The translations under genes were made by a program, and so were the position numbers. A stretch of DNA of 64,000 bases from Plutella xylostella (lineage: Eukaryota; Arthropoda; Insecta; Lepidoptera; Plutellidae). The DNA lies in the NCBI RefSeq assembly GCF_932276165.1, contig NC_064006.1, forward strand, positions 4,788,501-4,852,500, in the 5' to 3' direction. Position 1 is the stretch's first letter, and every line of letters starts with the position of its first letter. Shown piece after piece: positions 12,001-18,659 of the stretch. Below the pieces are notes generated by a model that was not told the DNA's origin, made no database searches, and was given only the letters and a program-made list of their open reading frames with translations.

Positions 12001-15000
12001 TGAGACCTCACATATAGCGGTTCTGTACCAGGCTTTGGGGCAGAACACTAGACAAGCCTATACCGCACTGGACGCAGTTCAAGATAAAAATAACTTGTCC
12101 CAAAAACTCGAAGACCTTAAGTGCATTATAAGTGAAGCCCCAAAAACTCATCCCGGAACCTCAACTTTCGCCGATATCCTGAAAAAAGGCCCATTGCCCC
12201 ATATCCAGCCCAACCACTCAAGTTCCATAGCTATCTACCCTAGTGACAGAAATAAATCAAGTGAAGACACTAAATCTCTAGTCCAGACAATTATTAGTCC
12301 CAACAACATGAAGCTGCATGTCACGGGGTTACGAAAGACGAGAAATGGAGGTGTCATCATCAGCACTGACACGAAGGAGGATATCGAGAAGTTAAAACAG
12401 TCGAAGCAGTTGGAGACCTCTGGTCTTACCATCGATGAGCCCCATAAACGTAAACCCAGAGTTGCTATCATAGGAGTTCCTGTGAAGATGCAGGACTCAG
12501 ACGTCTTCAACTACCTCTACCACCAAAACCTCGCCGACAAACTCCAGGATACTACACAAGAGTCCTTTATGAACAGCAGTAAATTAAGCCATAAATCTGG
12601 TAAGAGAGATGCTAAGACCTGCAATTTTATCATCGAAGTTCCAGCACTGATACGCAACGCCCTCATATCCCAAGGAAGAGTATTTCTTAACTGGTCATCC
12701 TGCCCTGTAAAAGATTTCACAATTGTGACGAGGTGCTACAAGTGCCAGCAGTATGGCCACGCGGCCAAGTCGTGAGATGAGACGGGGGATGCCGAATGCC
12801 CAGCTAAGGTTATAGCCCAAAAACGTTACATTGCGTCAATTAATTATGAAGACGTCTGAAGGCGCCTCTTATTAAGTAGTCAAAATTTTAACTTATTCAT
12901 GTGTAATATTATATACTGTCTTATATCTTAATTTAATGAACTAGATTATTTCTACATAGGTATTAGAACTCACGGAACTGTCCTACTAACCATAATAATT
13001 AACCCGTACCTAAGCTAATTTACTCATAAACAATTATTGAACTAAATCTAGACAGACTTGAGGAAGAATTTTATAATGTACCTACTTAATACCTATCGAT
13101 CTTGACCCACTTTACTAATAAATGATGATACGGTCACCTCTGCACGTTGTACATATTATACAATTATTCAGCAAACAATTTTATTTCTACTTTGCACATT
13201 CTTTTTTTACATAATTTTGCCTTGTTTAAACTTATTTATAAGATGTTTAGTAACTAAGATTATTTAATTAGATGCTTAAGTTCTTCTATGTAAGATCTTT
13301 TTAATCTGAAACACAGGAAAAACTCTGTTATTTCCTAGTTCAGAGCAGTATTTCACCTACCTTTAGCATTAAGATTTGACCTATTTTTAAAACACTACCT
13401 ATAGTTTTCTGAATAAATATTATTCTTATTCTTATTCTATTCTATTCTATTCTTATAATGAAGTCGATTTCGTTTTTCGTCCTACCATCGGGGCTTGCCC
13501 ATGTCCACTTCCTCTGGGGCTGTTTCTCAAAGAAAGAATTCATCAAGTACAGCCCCTCCCTTTCGAGGAAGTCAACAAGCATTTGCCCTCTCTGGTTTCT
13601 GCTACCAAAGCCATGAGGTCCTACCCTCGATTCGTCGCATTCTTGTACTCCCACTTTGGCGTTGAAGTCCCCCATCACAACGGTGTATTGGGTCTTAGCA
13701 GTACACTTGATAGCTCTAGAGATATCTTCGTATACTGCTTCGACTTCTGTGTCAGAGTATGCCGAGGTTGGTGCATATACCTGTACGACCTTCAAGGAAT
13801 ACCTCTCGGTTAGTTTTAGTACTAGGTACGCTACCCGATTCGACACACTGCTGATCTCCACTACGTTGTTGACACGGGTCTTGTTGACGAGGAATCCTAC
13901 GCCACCTTGGGACAGTTGGTGGCCCTCGCGATGGTAGAGCATGTGGCCGGACTCCAGGGTCATCGTGTCCTCGCCCTCTCTACGGACTTCTGATAGCCCT
14001 AAGATGTCCCATTTTATTTTGCTAAGCTCTACCTCGAGTTCTACCATCTTCTCGTCCTCTCTCAGTGTCCGTGCGTTGTATGTCGCCAGTTGTAGTCGTT
14101 GATGGCAGCCATTCGTATAACCCGGGGATTCTTCGCGCCCCCTGCCCTACCGTTACCTAGACCGCTGCCGTAGTCAGGAATAGTAGGGCTGCCGGGAACT
14201 GGGGGCCGGGGCTTTGGGTGTGACTCCATGGAGGATTTTGCCATAATCACCACGCTTGGCAATGCGGGTTGGTGATCGCAGGGCTACACTTTTCGTGCCG
14301 GTGACGCTGCTGCCCATCGCCGGCCTATGGGATTTAGTGTAGCTGTTTTTGGATGGTTATACCGCCATCATCCGGTCGCCAGAGCCTCGTCTGTTATTTA
14401 GCAGGGTGCACCACGGGCAGGTGAGGTTGGCAATTGGTTCATTTCGGATGTTTAGAACCCTTACACCCCTTTTTTTTAATCCGTAGTCCAGTCCAACCAT
14501 CAGTGTTGACGTTTCTGCACCATACGTCATCACTGTACGTCCCTGATTTCACTAATCTAATCTCCTACCCCCAGGTGCTAACAACAGAAGGCAAGCCGGC
14601 GCTCATCCACAAGACCTCAGTCAACTGTTCCAACCAGGAGCAGAGGTTCCCCTCACCCTTCTTCGTGTTCGGAGAGAAGGTCCGCACCCGCGCCATCAGT
14701 TGCAAGCAGACCAGCATGGTGGCGCCGCTGCATCTGCTGCTGTTTGGTAGCAGAAAGGTTGAATGGGTAAGTGACTATAATAATAACATAATATAAAGAT
14801 ACACGCTTTTTAGTCCGTCCGGCTATAAGCGCCTTCGCTACGCTCACGGCGCCGCTGCATCTGTTGCTGTTCCACAGTAGAAAGATTGAATGGGTAAGCA
14901 AAGTATAAAGTAACCCGATTTTTTTAGTCCGTCTGGCTATTAGCGCCCTCGCTATCCTCAGGCGATAATGACGCGTTCGATCAGTGACAAGCAGACCAGC

Positions 15001-18000
15001 ATGTTCGGTAGGCGGAAGGTTGAATGGGTAAGCTATATTAGTTACTTACTTTACAGTAACCCGATGTTTTAGTCCCTCGGGCTATTATCGCCCACGCTAC
15101 GTTCAGACTACTTTGGGCACCATCTCCTATCGGAGGTTCAACTGCTAGAGCCAGGAGCAGAGGTTCTCCTCACCGTTCTTCGTGTTCGGAGAGAAGGTCC
15201 GCACCCGCGCCATCAGCTGCAAGCAGACCAGCATGGTGGCGCCGCTGCATTTGTTGCTGTTTGGTAGTCGGAAGGTTGAATGGGTGAGTAATAATAATAA
15301 TAATATGTAGGGTCATCAATCCTTCATCAACCCGCTTTATTAGTCTTTATTAGTATCTGCTCTCGAGTTCTCGAGTATAGACCACGAATAGGCAAACGCA
15401 GCGTGGGAGGCCCACCTGCCTTGATCAAAGACGATGACCACAAGTATATTTTTTTGTAAAGCCAGGTATTTTGTCTTTTTATTTTCATTTCACCCTTGAA
15501 AACTTTTATTCAAGATATTTAAATGCTAAAAAAGGTCGGGAAAAAAAGCTAATTTCAAAAAAGAAATTCCGGGTTGCAATGGCATTAGTCGTACGTACCT
15601 ATGTACAATTGTACATGGCCACACGTATCCGATGTGTGTAATTGTAAAATAATGTGTTTTTAAATCCGATAAGTATGCGTACTACTTCGAATCCTAATCA
15701 TGGAGACCATAAAATACGTCGTATGGAATGAATATTGTGAATACTGAAACAGTGTAACAAACACATACATACATGATATAAAACCGAAAGGGTCAAGGGG
15801 GTCGCGAAATATTTTTTTATTCCAGGGGGGTCGCGTCATGAAAAAGGTTGAAAAACACTGCTTTAAAGTAACCCGATTTTTAGTCCCTCGGGCTATTAGC
15901 GCGCTCGCTACGTTCAGTCCTCTTTGAGTACCATCTACTATCGGAGGTTCAACTGCTGGAGCCAGGAGCAGAGGTTCCCGTCACCGTTCTTCGTGTTCGG
16001 AGAGAAGGTCCGCACCCGCGCCATCAGCTGCAAGCAGACCAGCATGGTGGCGCCGCTGCATCTGCTGCTGTTTGGTAGCAGGAAGGTTGAATGGGTGAGT
16101 GATATGTAGAGACATCTCACATTGCCATTGGACCCCAAGCTAGACAGAGACTGGCAAAGTAGAAATATAAATATATTTGACGACCGAATGGCGTAGTGGT
16201 TAGTGACCCTGACTACTGAGCCGAAGGTCCCGGGTTCGATTCCCGGCTGGGGCAGATATTTGTTCTCGGGTCTTGGGTGTTGATATTTATATTTAATATA
16301 TATCCATCTATGTATTTGTGTAGATATATCAGCTGTCCGATACCCATAACACAGGCTCTGCCTAGCTTGGGGTCGGATGGCCGTGTGTGAGATGTCCCCA
16401 CATATTATTATTATAAAGGAACCCGCTTTTTCAGTCACTCGGGCTATTAGCGCCCTCGCTACGTTCAGCATCTGGTAAGTGAAATATAAAGTAACCCGTA
16501 TTTTTAATCTATCGGGCTGTTAGCGCCCATAAGCTGCTGTTCGGTAGTAGGAAGAGTGAATGGGTAAGCAAACTATAAAGTAAGCCGCTTTTTTAGTTCC
16601 TCGGGCTATTAGCGCTCTCGCTATGCTCATGCGCCTAACAGCCATCAGTTGCAAGTAGACCAGCATGCATGCACCATGCAGCATCTTCTGCTCTTCGGCA
16701 GTCAAAAGATTGAATGGGTCAGCAGAAAATACAGTAGATTTCCGCTAGAAGGAGTGAGTAAGAGAGTGAGCTGAGTCAGGAGAAGAAATGGCGAAAGAAA
16801 CTCCCCGAGCATCGGTTTAACTTTTCGTATTAAAGACCTCATAAACATCTGCCCACAGGTAGACGGCGTGGTCCGGCTCGACAACTGGGTGAACCTGGCC
16901 ATGGACCCGGGTGCGGCGGCCGCAGTGACGTCACTGCGGCCCGCTGTGGAGCGCCTGCTGGAACGCGCCGCCGCCGAGCCCGACGCCGCGCTGCAGTTTA
17001 CTCCAGCTGAGCAGAAGGTGAGTTGATACTGTTCGAGAAGTGAAAACTAAACGCGAATATGTATGGCTCGCGCCGTCTAGCGGAATACACGCTGTTTTGA
17101 CGCAGCGCATTCGAAAGGTGCCGGCCATCTAACGAAGGCATTTTATCAATTACCTATCAGCTACGAGGATAGTGTACACGACATGCTCAGCAACTTTTAT
17201 TATATTCCACCTTTCTAATTGCGAAAAAAGCAGCTGTTCCGCACATTTCGCTGCAGTATGTAGGTATTTATCATAGTATAGCTTATCAGCTAGTAGGTGT
17301 CATGTATCCATGATACCTGGTGGTGTGTGTAGACAGCTGGGTGAACCTGGCCAATGGCCATGGCCACAAAAAAGCAAAACTATACGGTTTTTTTTAAGAG
17401 CGTGAGAGGCGCCACCTAGCGGCACAAGCGTTGTAAAACTAAAGCGCGTGACGTTTCAATAAAAAATCCCCAATTCACATATCAAAACGCCACGCCAATG
17501 TATCACACTAGCCTCGCGGGTGGTGGGTGTAGACAGCTGGGTGACCCTGGCCATGGACCCTGGCGCGGCGGCCGCGGTGACGTCACTGCGGCCGCCGTGG
17601 AGCGCCTGCTGCAGCGCGCCGCCGCCGAGCCCGGGGCAAGCTGCAGCTCACACCCCCAGAGCAGAAGGTTAGGGAGACAGTCCGAAGACTTGGCTGTAAT
17701 GCATATTCATCGACATAGATAAACGCCAGTCACCTATACTCCTTGTGCATTATATTATGAGTTTATCTACGAAGAGGTAAACCAGCTGATGCAGTGGTGA
17801 CAGGACTGAACGATAGGATAAGATACTGACCACTGGGTCACTTTGTTTGTGCAGTCATTTTATTAAATCAAATTTCTTTTTTTTATTAAAAACATTTCTT
17901 CAAACCGACGTAGCTGACCTGATCACCTAACCATAGCGACCAACACTTCAAAGAAAAAAAAATAACCACTTAACAAGATTTTCTTTCGCTACAAACAAAC

Positions 18001-18413
18001 TTTAACAACCCTAATTCTCATTCCAGGTGGTAGACTGCGTGAAAGCGCTATGCGTGATGGACGCAGGAGACTACCAGATCAAGCGAGATGTGAGCGCTCC
18101 TGACTTCCGCCCCGACGGGCCCAAGCGCGGGGCGCCCCGCGGCTGGGGCACCAGCGGGCCTAGGGGCGGCTTCGGCGGGGGTAACACTGGGTTCGGCGGG
18201 GGTAACACTGGGTTTGGCGGGGGTAACACCGGGTTTGGCGGGGGTAACACCGGGTTTGGCGATGGAGGCGGCTTTGGAGGTAACCGTGGAGGTTTTGGAG
18301 GAAGAGGCGGTTTCGGCGGAAGAGGGGGCGGCTATAATAACGGAGGGGGTTTCAATAATAGGGGGGGTTTTGGACGAGGAGGGTTTAGGGGCAGAGGGCG
18401 TGGGCAGTGGTAG
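89..18413 (+). CDS. mle: maleless / DHX9-type DExH RNA helicase, C-terminal 427 residues (gene starts upstream of window)
   Basis: ATP-dependent nuclear RNA helicase; in flies MLE acts in the dosage-compensation complex, but its role in Lepidoptera cannot be inferred here. Coding exons by frame and GT-AG sites: 89-170, 1378-1574, 6106-6220, 6629-6780, 14575-14766, 16859-17017, 18027-18413. Phases join cleanly (1284 nt, 427 codons plus stop). The first three exons encode the end of the helicase-associated HA2 domain (motifs LTPLGAILAKLP, PRLGKMMVLGF, DHVAMLNAFQ). The next three encode the OB-fold region (IGFPEEC, HKTSVNCSN, PFFVFGEKVRTRAISCKQ, VRLDNWVNLAMDP). The last exon encodes a Gly/Arg-rich RNA-binding tail with GFGGGNT repeats and RGG motifs, ending RGRGRGQW. 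Order and content match maleless/DHX9 as I recall the family. The helicase core and dsRNA-binding domains lie upstream, outside the window. Introns are heavily invaded by transposons, and two exons have local duplicates. Confidence 0.93.
414..1178. mobile_element. Tc1/mariner-like DNA transposon remnant with about 29-bp TIRs, in an mle intron
   Basis: Terminal inverted repeats starting TACCATTTTCCAGAACCAAT lie at 414-441 and 1151-1178, flanked by TA at 412-413 and 1179-1180. The 765-bp interior has one short ORF whose ATG at 900 begins MPRKAVLNSECREFV. This resembles the start of a transposase helix-turn-helix region but is too short for certainty. Too small to be autonomous; probably an internally deleted derivative. 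Confidence 0.75.
1607..4630 (-). mobile_element. Jockey/CR1-type non-LTR retrotransposon with fused ORF1-RT, in an mle intron
   Basis: The coding region (1784-4402) runs antisense to mle. The 3' end lies at the low-coordinate side, where the minus strand ends in an A-rich AATAAATAAATAAAC stretch near 1607-1640. The 5' boundary is approximate: GC-rich non-coding sequence continues to about 4600. Target-site duplications were not resolved. The element begins only about 30 bases past the splice donor at 1575. Confidence 0.85.
1784..4402 (-). CDS. Retrotransposon ORF: PHD-type ORF1 fused in frame to reverse transcriptase (endonuclease missing)
   Basis: An open 872-residue frame. Residues 6-57 carry a PHD-like zinc finger (C6, C9, C22, C25, C33, C54, C57). 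Residues about 130-195 look coiled-coil. A polar linker ends near residue 306 at GWHKSSNKSRLE. From there the sequence jumps directly to text typical of the segment before an RT domain (DGTALNDEECATEFARYF). RT motifs follow: AVGPDGIPPYLV, DYRPVAILSTFSKVFE, AQHGFRSGCSTTSNL, YFDFCKAFDLVD, GVSQGSNLGPL and the catalytic LLFADDLKLFA. Jockey/CR1 elements normally have two ORFs, with an apurinic endonuclease at the start of ORF2. That domain is absent, so this is best read as an in-frame deletion that fused the two ORFs at about nt 3485. It has no internal stops. Confidence 0.85.
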   Translation of the reverse strand: MEAINCNACGKTIGTPNISLECSGCHEPFDLECVNISQATFEAFSQEAKDNWTCPICISARPKGGNLNTPIRTSIEGWNTTYVSESSMAIADLTAMDIGNVNSIRGDRGGSLKNDSLTQLHDNLLDGNLSDLLLGIQNELQILRTQNKEILPLRQDVQRLTNVVKDMAESINELKKSLEDRDRYIVDIESRVSQSNILSNTTYADTIVKSKKDNITRPNILPKQPVSVSLDIEPKSLGQSAKTQSGQREPSNRPSFSAVLSSRGNNVAGSSNDAAASKQTGSGTTECRQKGSVDEGWHKSSNKSRLEKDGTALNDEECATEFARYFHSVYCDRAPELSASQASRAGGSEGAARVHLQALAPAAVSDALRALAPKRAVGPDGIPPYLVRDCREVLAGPLCHIYNICLGCSTYPDCWKLTRVIPVPKGSRGTDVKDYRPVAILSTFSKVFESALYKVIYTKIKGQLSDAQHGFRSGCSTTSNLLNFVTAITPQVDQRVQVDAAYFDFCKAFDLVDNDVLLLKLARAGCTPKTLEFFASYLIDRKQYVQCGNHYSDPYRTLSGVSQGSNLGPLQFIILINDLPEVVQSSGCLLFADDLKLFAPISCQDDQIRFQQDINNVEEWSRENKLSFNGSKCCVITFSRSKNPVQHQYTLGGSPMERVTSVRDLGVRMTSDLSFKEHITGVCKQAFKTLGFVLRTVRGFKNITAIKALFNALVRSKLEFNAVVWAPSEVKYSSMIDKIQNKFIRFLYMKLYGVYPGYPLLYPTLFVLGMVGYNRLEVRRDLALTSYLFRIWRGKTGNPSILQQLRLTVPSNSLRSRKSRTFAAPCGRTALLRQAPVTRAIHLLNRIDDRTDIHHCPLSEFTKVALFVICYG
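4713..5693 (-). mobile_element. Gag-only non-LTR retrotransposon, 5'-truncated copy
   Basis: Reverse-strand copy of the element at 11626-13454. The 3' tail, rich in GAATA units on the plus strand, starts near 4713. Homology ends near 5693, inside the gag ORF, which is typical 5' truncation. The 3' UTR is nearly identical to that of the other copy and directly follows the gag stop, with no ORF2. Confidence 0.85.
5299..5693 (-). CDS. Retrotransposon gag-like protein, C-terminal part with three zinc knuckles (partial)
   Basis: Open to the truncation point. The C-terminal part holds CYKCQQYGHAAKSC and CGHCGERGHVQSEC (both CX2CX4HX4C knuckles), then a third Cys/His cluster starting CATCLHF, and ends INYEDV. 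Knuckles of this type bind nucleic acid in LINE ORF1/gag proteins. The other copy has lost the second and third knuckles, so this copy preserves the ancestral C-terminus of the family. Confidence 0.85.
5868..5930 (-). mobile_element. Fragment of the tRNA-derived SINE seen at 29055-29432 and 52170-52491
   Basis: The stretch from CTGCACTTGGC to AAAGTCTAAAC aligns with the SINE body segment at 52205-52257 (CTGCACGTGGC to AAGGTCTAAAC). Only this internal piece is recognisable. Confidence 0.5.
7075..7822 (-). pseudogene. RTE reverse transcriptase, C-terminal segment
   Basis: About 248 open codons from MAESLQELSWML to the stop at 7075. They carry the post-catalytic RT region (GMNLDKTKVMYN, YVYLGQTI, CVLPVMTYGAETW) and the RTE tail motif GKRSVGRPPARWTDDL. 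The segment begins exactly at the mariner target site, so the catalytic FADD motif is 2.35 kb away on the other side of the insertion. Confidence 0.9.
8201..8334 (+). pseudogene. Possible first exon of a second, unrelated transposase inside the mariner
   Basis: ATG at 8201 opens MNKTIRSEARQMIYSVYL and continues to ERAAFYTG, followed directly by a good splice donor (GGTGAGTAG). The sequence resembles helix-turn-helix N-termini of other IS630/Tc1-like insect transposases, by recollection only. It is not part of the mariner transposase, which has its own complete N-terminus at 9084. No second exon was recognised. Confidence 0.4.
9084..10025 (+). pseudogene. mariner transposase (DD34D), premature stop near the C-terminus
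   Basis: 313 codons covering the N-terminal helix-turn-helix (residues about 1-110, including KTTIYRWYSEF and GRPKTAV) and the DDE catalytic core. The catalytic aspartates are visible in SGDESWIYS, ILHPDNASSHTA and YSPDLSPNDYF, with 34 residues between the second and third, as in canonical mariners. The usual WVPHxL motif is present as WLPHCLT. The frame stops at TAA 10023-10025, but the same frame continues with 22 family-like codons (including FNDWFNRMKK) to TGA at 10092. So a nonsense mutation probably truncated the protein. Confidence 0.9.
10173..11625 (-). pseudogene. RTE reverse transcriptase, N-terminal and catalytic segment
   Basis: Open antisense frame from MTDKRHIFRDVSVIN to the mariner target site. 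RT motifs in order: KNNKAPGEDGITTELL, LLKNYRPISLLSHVYKLF, PEQAGFRKGFSTIDHI, AFVDYEKAFDSI, LQRGVRQGDVISPKLF and HLRFADDIVI (catalytic FADD). It is cut at both ends by the nested insertions, so it cannot be expressed as one protein in this copy. Confidence 0.9.
11626..13454 (+). mobile_element. Gag-only non-LTR retrotransposon (half-LINE), near full length, nested in the RTE element
   Basis: Flanked by ATAAT at 11621-11625 and 13455-13459. After a short 5' UTR it has one gag-like ORF, a roughly 600-bp 3' UTR and a tail of TTATTC/TTCTA units (about 13420-13454). No reverse transcriptase or endonuclease is present. The copy at 4713-5693 has the same gag-to-3'UTR junction, so the pol-less layout is a property of the family rather than damage to one copy. 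Confidence 0.85.
11765..12775 (+). CDS. Retrotransposon gag-like ORF1 protein (C-terminus shortened)
   Basis: 336 residues: a Pro/Ala-rich start (MSASTPRSPPAAPAA), an alpha-helical middle, a central region resembling LINE gag RNA-binding folds (MKLHVTGLRKTRNGGVIIST, RKPRVAIIGVPVKM) and one CCHC knuckle (CYKCQQYGHAAKS, cut at its last Cys). The stop TGA after AAKS lies where the other copy continues with two more knuckles. Sequence matching that copy's TGEAECPAKVIAQK resumes at 12783, so an internal deletion removed the knuckles here. Confidence 0.85.
   Translation: MSASTPRSPPAAPAAAPSAPQPVTSPRRECAQILSTPEIQDYMNRIDCCLNAICAIATEGKLNTDQKIRIHNLCRKVGSETSHIAVLYQALGQNTRQAYTALDAVQDKNNLSQKLEDLKCIISEAPKTHPGTSTFADILKKGPLPHIQPNHSSSIAIYPSDRNKSSEDTKSLVQTIISPNNMKLHVTGLRKTRNGGVIISTDTKEDIEKLKQSKQLETSGLTIDEPHKRKPRVAIIGVPVKMQDSDVFNYLYHQNLADKLQDTTQESFMNSSKLSHKSGKRDAKTCNFIIEVPALIRNALISQGRVFLNWSSCPVKDFTIVTRCYKCQQYGHAAKS
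13455..14110 (-). pseudogene. RTE apurinic-type endonuclease domain
   Basis: Antisense frame from LATYNARTLREDEKMVELEV to NEIDFI at the insertion site. Exonuclease/endonuclease/phosphatase-fold motifs are visible: ILGLSEVRREGED, VVQVYAPTSAYSD, VVMGDFNAKVG, TWASPDGRTKNEIDFI. Upstream, a leader ORF (14262-14062) reads into a different frame, indicating a one-base indel around 14090. This domain nicks target DNA to prime reverse transcription. Confidence 0.88.
14486..14540 (-). mobile_element. Small RTE fragment
   Basis: Matches the RTE segment around 7440-7490 (shared words GTCCACGTCTCTGCACC / GTTGACGTTTCTGCACC and ATACGTCATCACTG). It lies just beyond the 5' end of the large RTE, about 35 bp before the OB-fold exon of mle. 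Confidence 0.6.
15155..15283 (+). pseudogene. Duplicate mle OB-fold exon, copy 2 (open, in frame; possible alternative exon)
   Basis: 129 nt, 43 open codons from EQRFSSPFF to SRKVEW, bounded by an AG (CCAG at 15151-15154) and a strong GTGAGT donor. It begins and ends in phase 0, so inclusion after 14766 or skipping would keep the mle frame. Against the parent exon it has one amino-acid change (Pro to Ser) and several silent changes. The first 63 nt of the parent exon are missing, and the polypyrimidine tract before the AG is poor. Either a decaying duplicate or an alternative exon. Confidence 0.6.
15366..15421 (+). mobile_element. RTE fragment (GKRSVG region)
   Basis: Plus-strand piece matching the reverse complement of about 7190-7250; it translates to a run like RIGKRSVGGPPA. 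It lies between units of the mle exon array. Confidence 0.6.
15966..16094 (+). pseudogene. Duplicate mle OB-fold exon, copy 3 (protein-identical; possible alternative exon)
   Basis: 129 nt, 43 codons, EQRFPSPFF to SRKVEW, with the same phase-0 boundaries and a GTGAGT donor at 16095. By direct comparison it differs from the parent only at four third positions (two Pro codons, one Ser, one Arg), giving an identical protein. Homology extends about 18 bp upstream of the AG. Like copy 2, it lacks the first 63 nt of the parent exon and a clear polypyrimidine tract. Confidence 0.6.
16105..16150 (-). mobile_element. Inverted fragment of the adjacent SINE tail
   Basis: GACATCTCACATTGCCATTG and ACCCCAAGCTAGACAGAG are near reverse complements of the SINE tail at about 16347-16395 (CTCTGCCTAGCTTGGGGT, GTGTGTGAGATGTC). 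Confidence 0.6.
16181..16417 (+). mobile_element. tRNA-derived SINE
   Basis: The tRNA-like head has a consensus A box (TGGCGTAGTGG, 16189-16199) and B box (GGTTCGATTCC, 16233-16243). A non-tRNA body and an ATT-rich tail (about 16398-16414) follow. The head is not a functional tRNA gene: the body follows directly and no clean acceptor stem is seen. It is inserted in the mle exon array. Confidence 0.8.
17330..17350 (+). pseudogene. Short duplicate of the mle exon at 16859 (about 20 bp)
   Basis: AGACAGCTGGGTGAACCTGG matches the start of the exon (GACAACTGGGTGAACCTGGC). Only a stub is present. Confidence 0.5.
17527..17671 (+). pseudogene. Frameshifted duplicate of the mle exon at 16859-17017
   Basis: Long match to the parent (TGACGTCACTGCGGCC, GTGGAGCGCCTGCTG, GAGCAGAAGGT), but the region after GCGGCC has lost a base and other small indels follow, so it cannot encode the same peptide. 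The segment for residues VVRLD is missing at the start. A dead local duplicate lying 510 bp downstream of the real exon. Confidence 0.8.
18168..18251 (+). repeat. Coding minisatellite, four 21-bp units in the mle tail
   Basis: Four in-frame units encoding GFGGGNT. Units differ only at third positions (GGCTTC/GGGTTC/GGGTTT, ACT/ACC). The number of units is likely to vary between individuals. It is part of the Gly-rich C-terminal RNA-binding tail. Confidence 0.9.
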
Positions 18414-18499
18414 TCTAAATACCGACATTCCGACAATGAGACGTTGGTTAGAACCAAATTGACTTAGTATTACTTGTGTAAGCTGTGACGTGATAAGTA

Positions 18500-18505
18500 A
18501 ATAAA
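18500..18505 (+). terminator. Polyadenylation signal of mle
   Basis: AATAAA 87 bases after the mle stop codon and upstream of the convergent roadblock gene, so the mle 3' UTR is short. Confidence 0.7.
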
Positions 18506-18659
18506 TATATGAAATAACGTTCGTGGTTTTGTTCAAATGTTTCATAGTCATAATCTGTATGGAAATAATTAAAACACAGCTTTATAGTTTTAGGCATGTA
18601 TTCAAATCCTTGCAAAGGTACACAAGATGTCTACTCCACGCCTAAAAGAAAAGCCTTAG

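Larger units (their letters stand above)
7062..14430 (-). mobile_element. RTE-clade LINE filling the largest mle intron, split by two nested insertions
   Basis: Three blocks in antisense order: endonuclease (14110-13455), reverse transcriptase (11625-10173) and RT C-terminus (7822-7075), ending in a (GAT)n tail near 7062. Gaps are a mariner at 7823-10172 and a gag-only LINE at 11626-13454. Removing each insertion with one copy of its target duplication restores an uninterrupted reading frame at both joints. The 5' end is approximate; the GC-rich leader runs to about 14430. A frameshift separates the N-terminal leader ORF (14262-14062) from the endonuclease frame, near 14090. Confidence 0.9.
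14757..16720 (+). repeat. Tandem array of partial copies of the mle OB-fold exon end plus intron start
   Basis: The exon end and donor (GGTTGAATGGGTAAG) recur seven times, including the parent at 14757: near 14881, 15018, 15273, 16085, 16550 and 16710. Most are followed by an intronic motif of the form AACCCG(N)TTTTTAGTCC, then CGGGCTATTAGCGCCCTCGC. Units vary from about 100 to 800 bp because copies are truncated and later insertions (RTE and SINE fragments) have spread them. Two units retain a long open exon; the others keep only the last 10-40 bases. Confidence 0.88.

Noticed and set aside
15780..15872. hAT-like sequence (GGGGTCGCGTCATGAAAAAG)
   Set aside because: A familiar-looking motif, but I could not define ends or target duplication, so it is not listed as an element.
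16183..16258. tRNA gene with A and B boxes
   Set aside because: It is followed by a SINE body and tail, with no clean acceptor-stem pairing; it is the tRNA-derived head of a SINE.
18048..18551. 167-codon antisense ORF
   Set aside because: Mirror of the Gly-rich mle exon; the frame exists because of the repeat composition.
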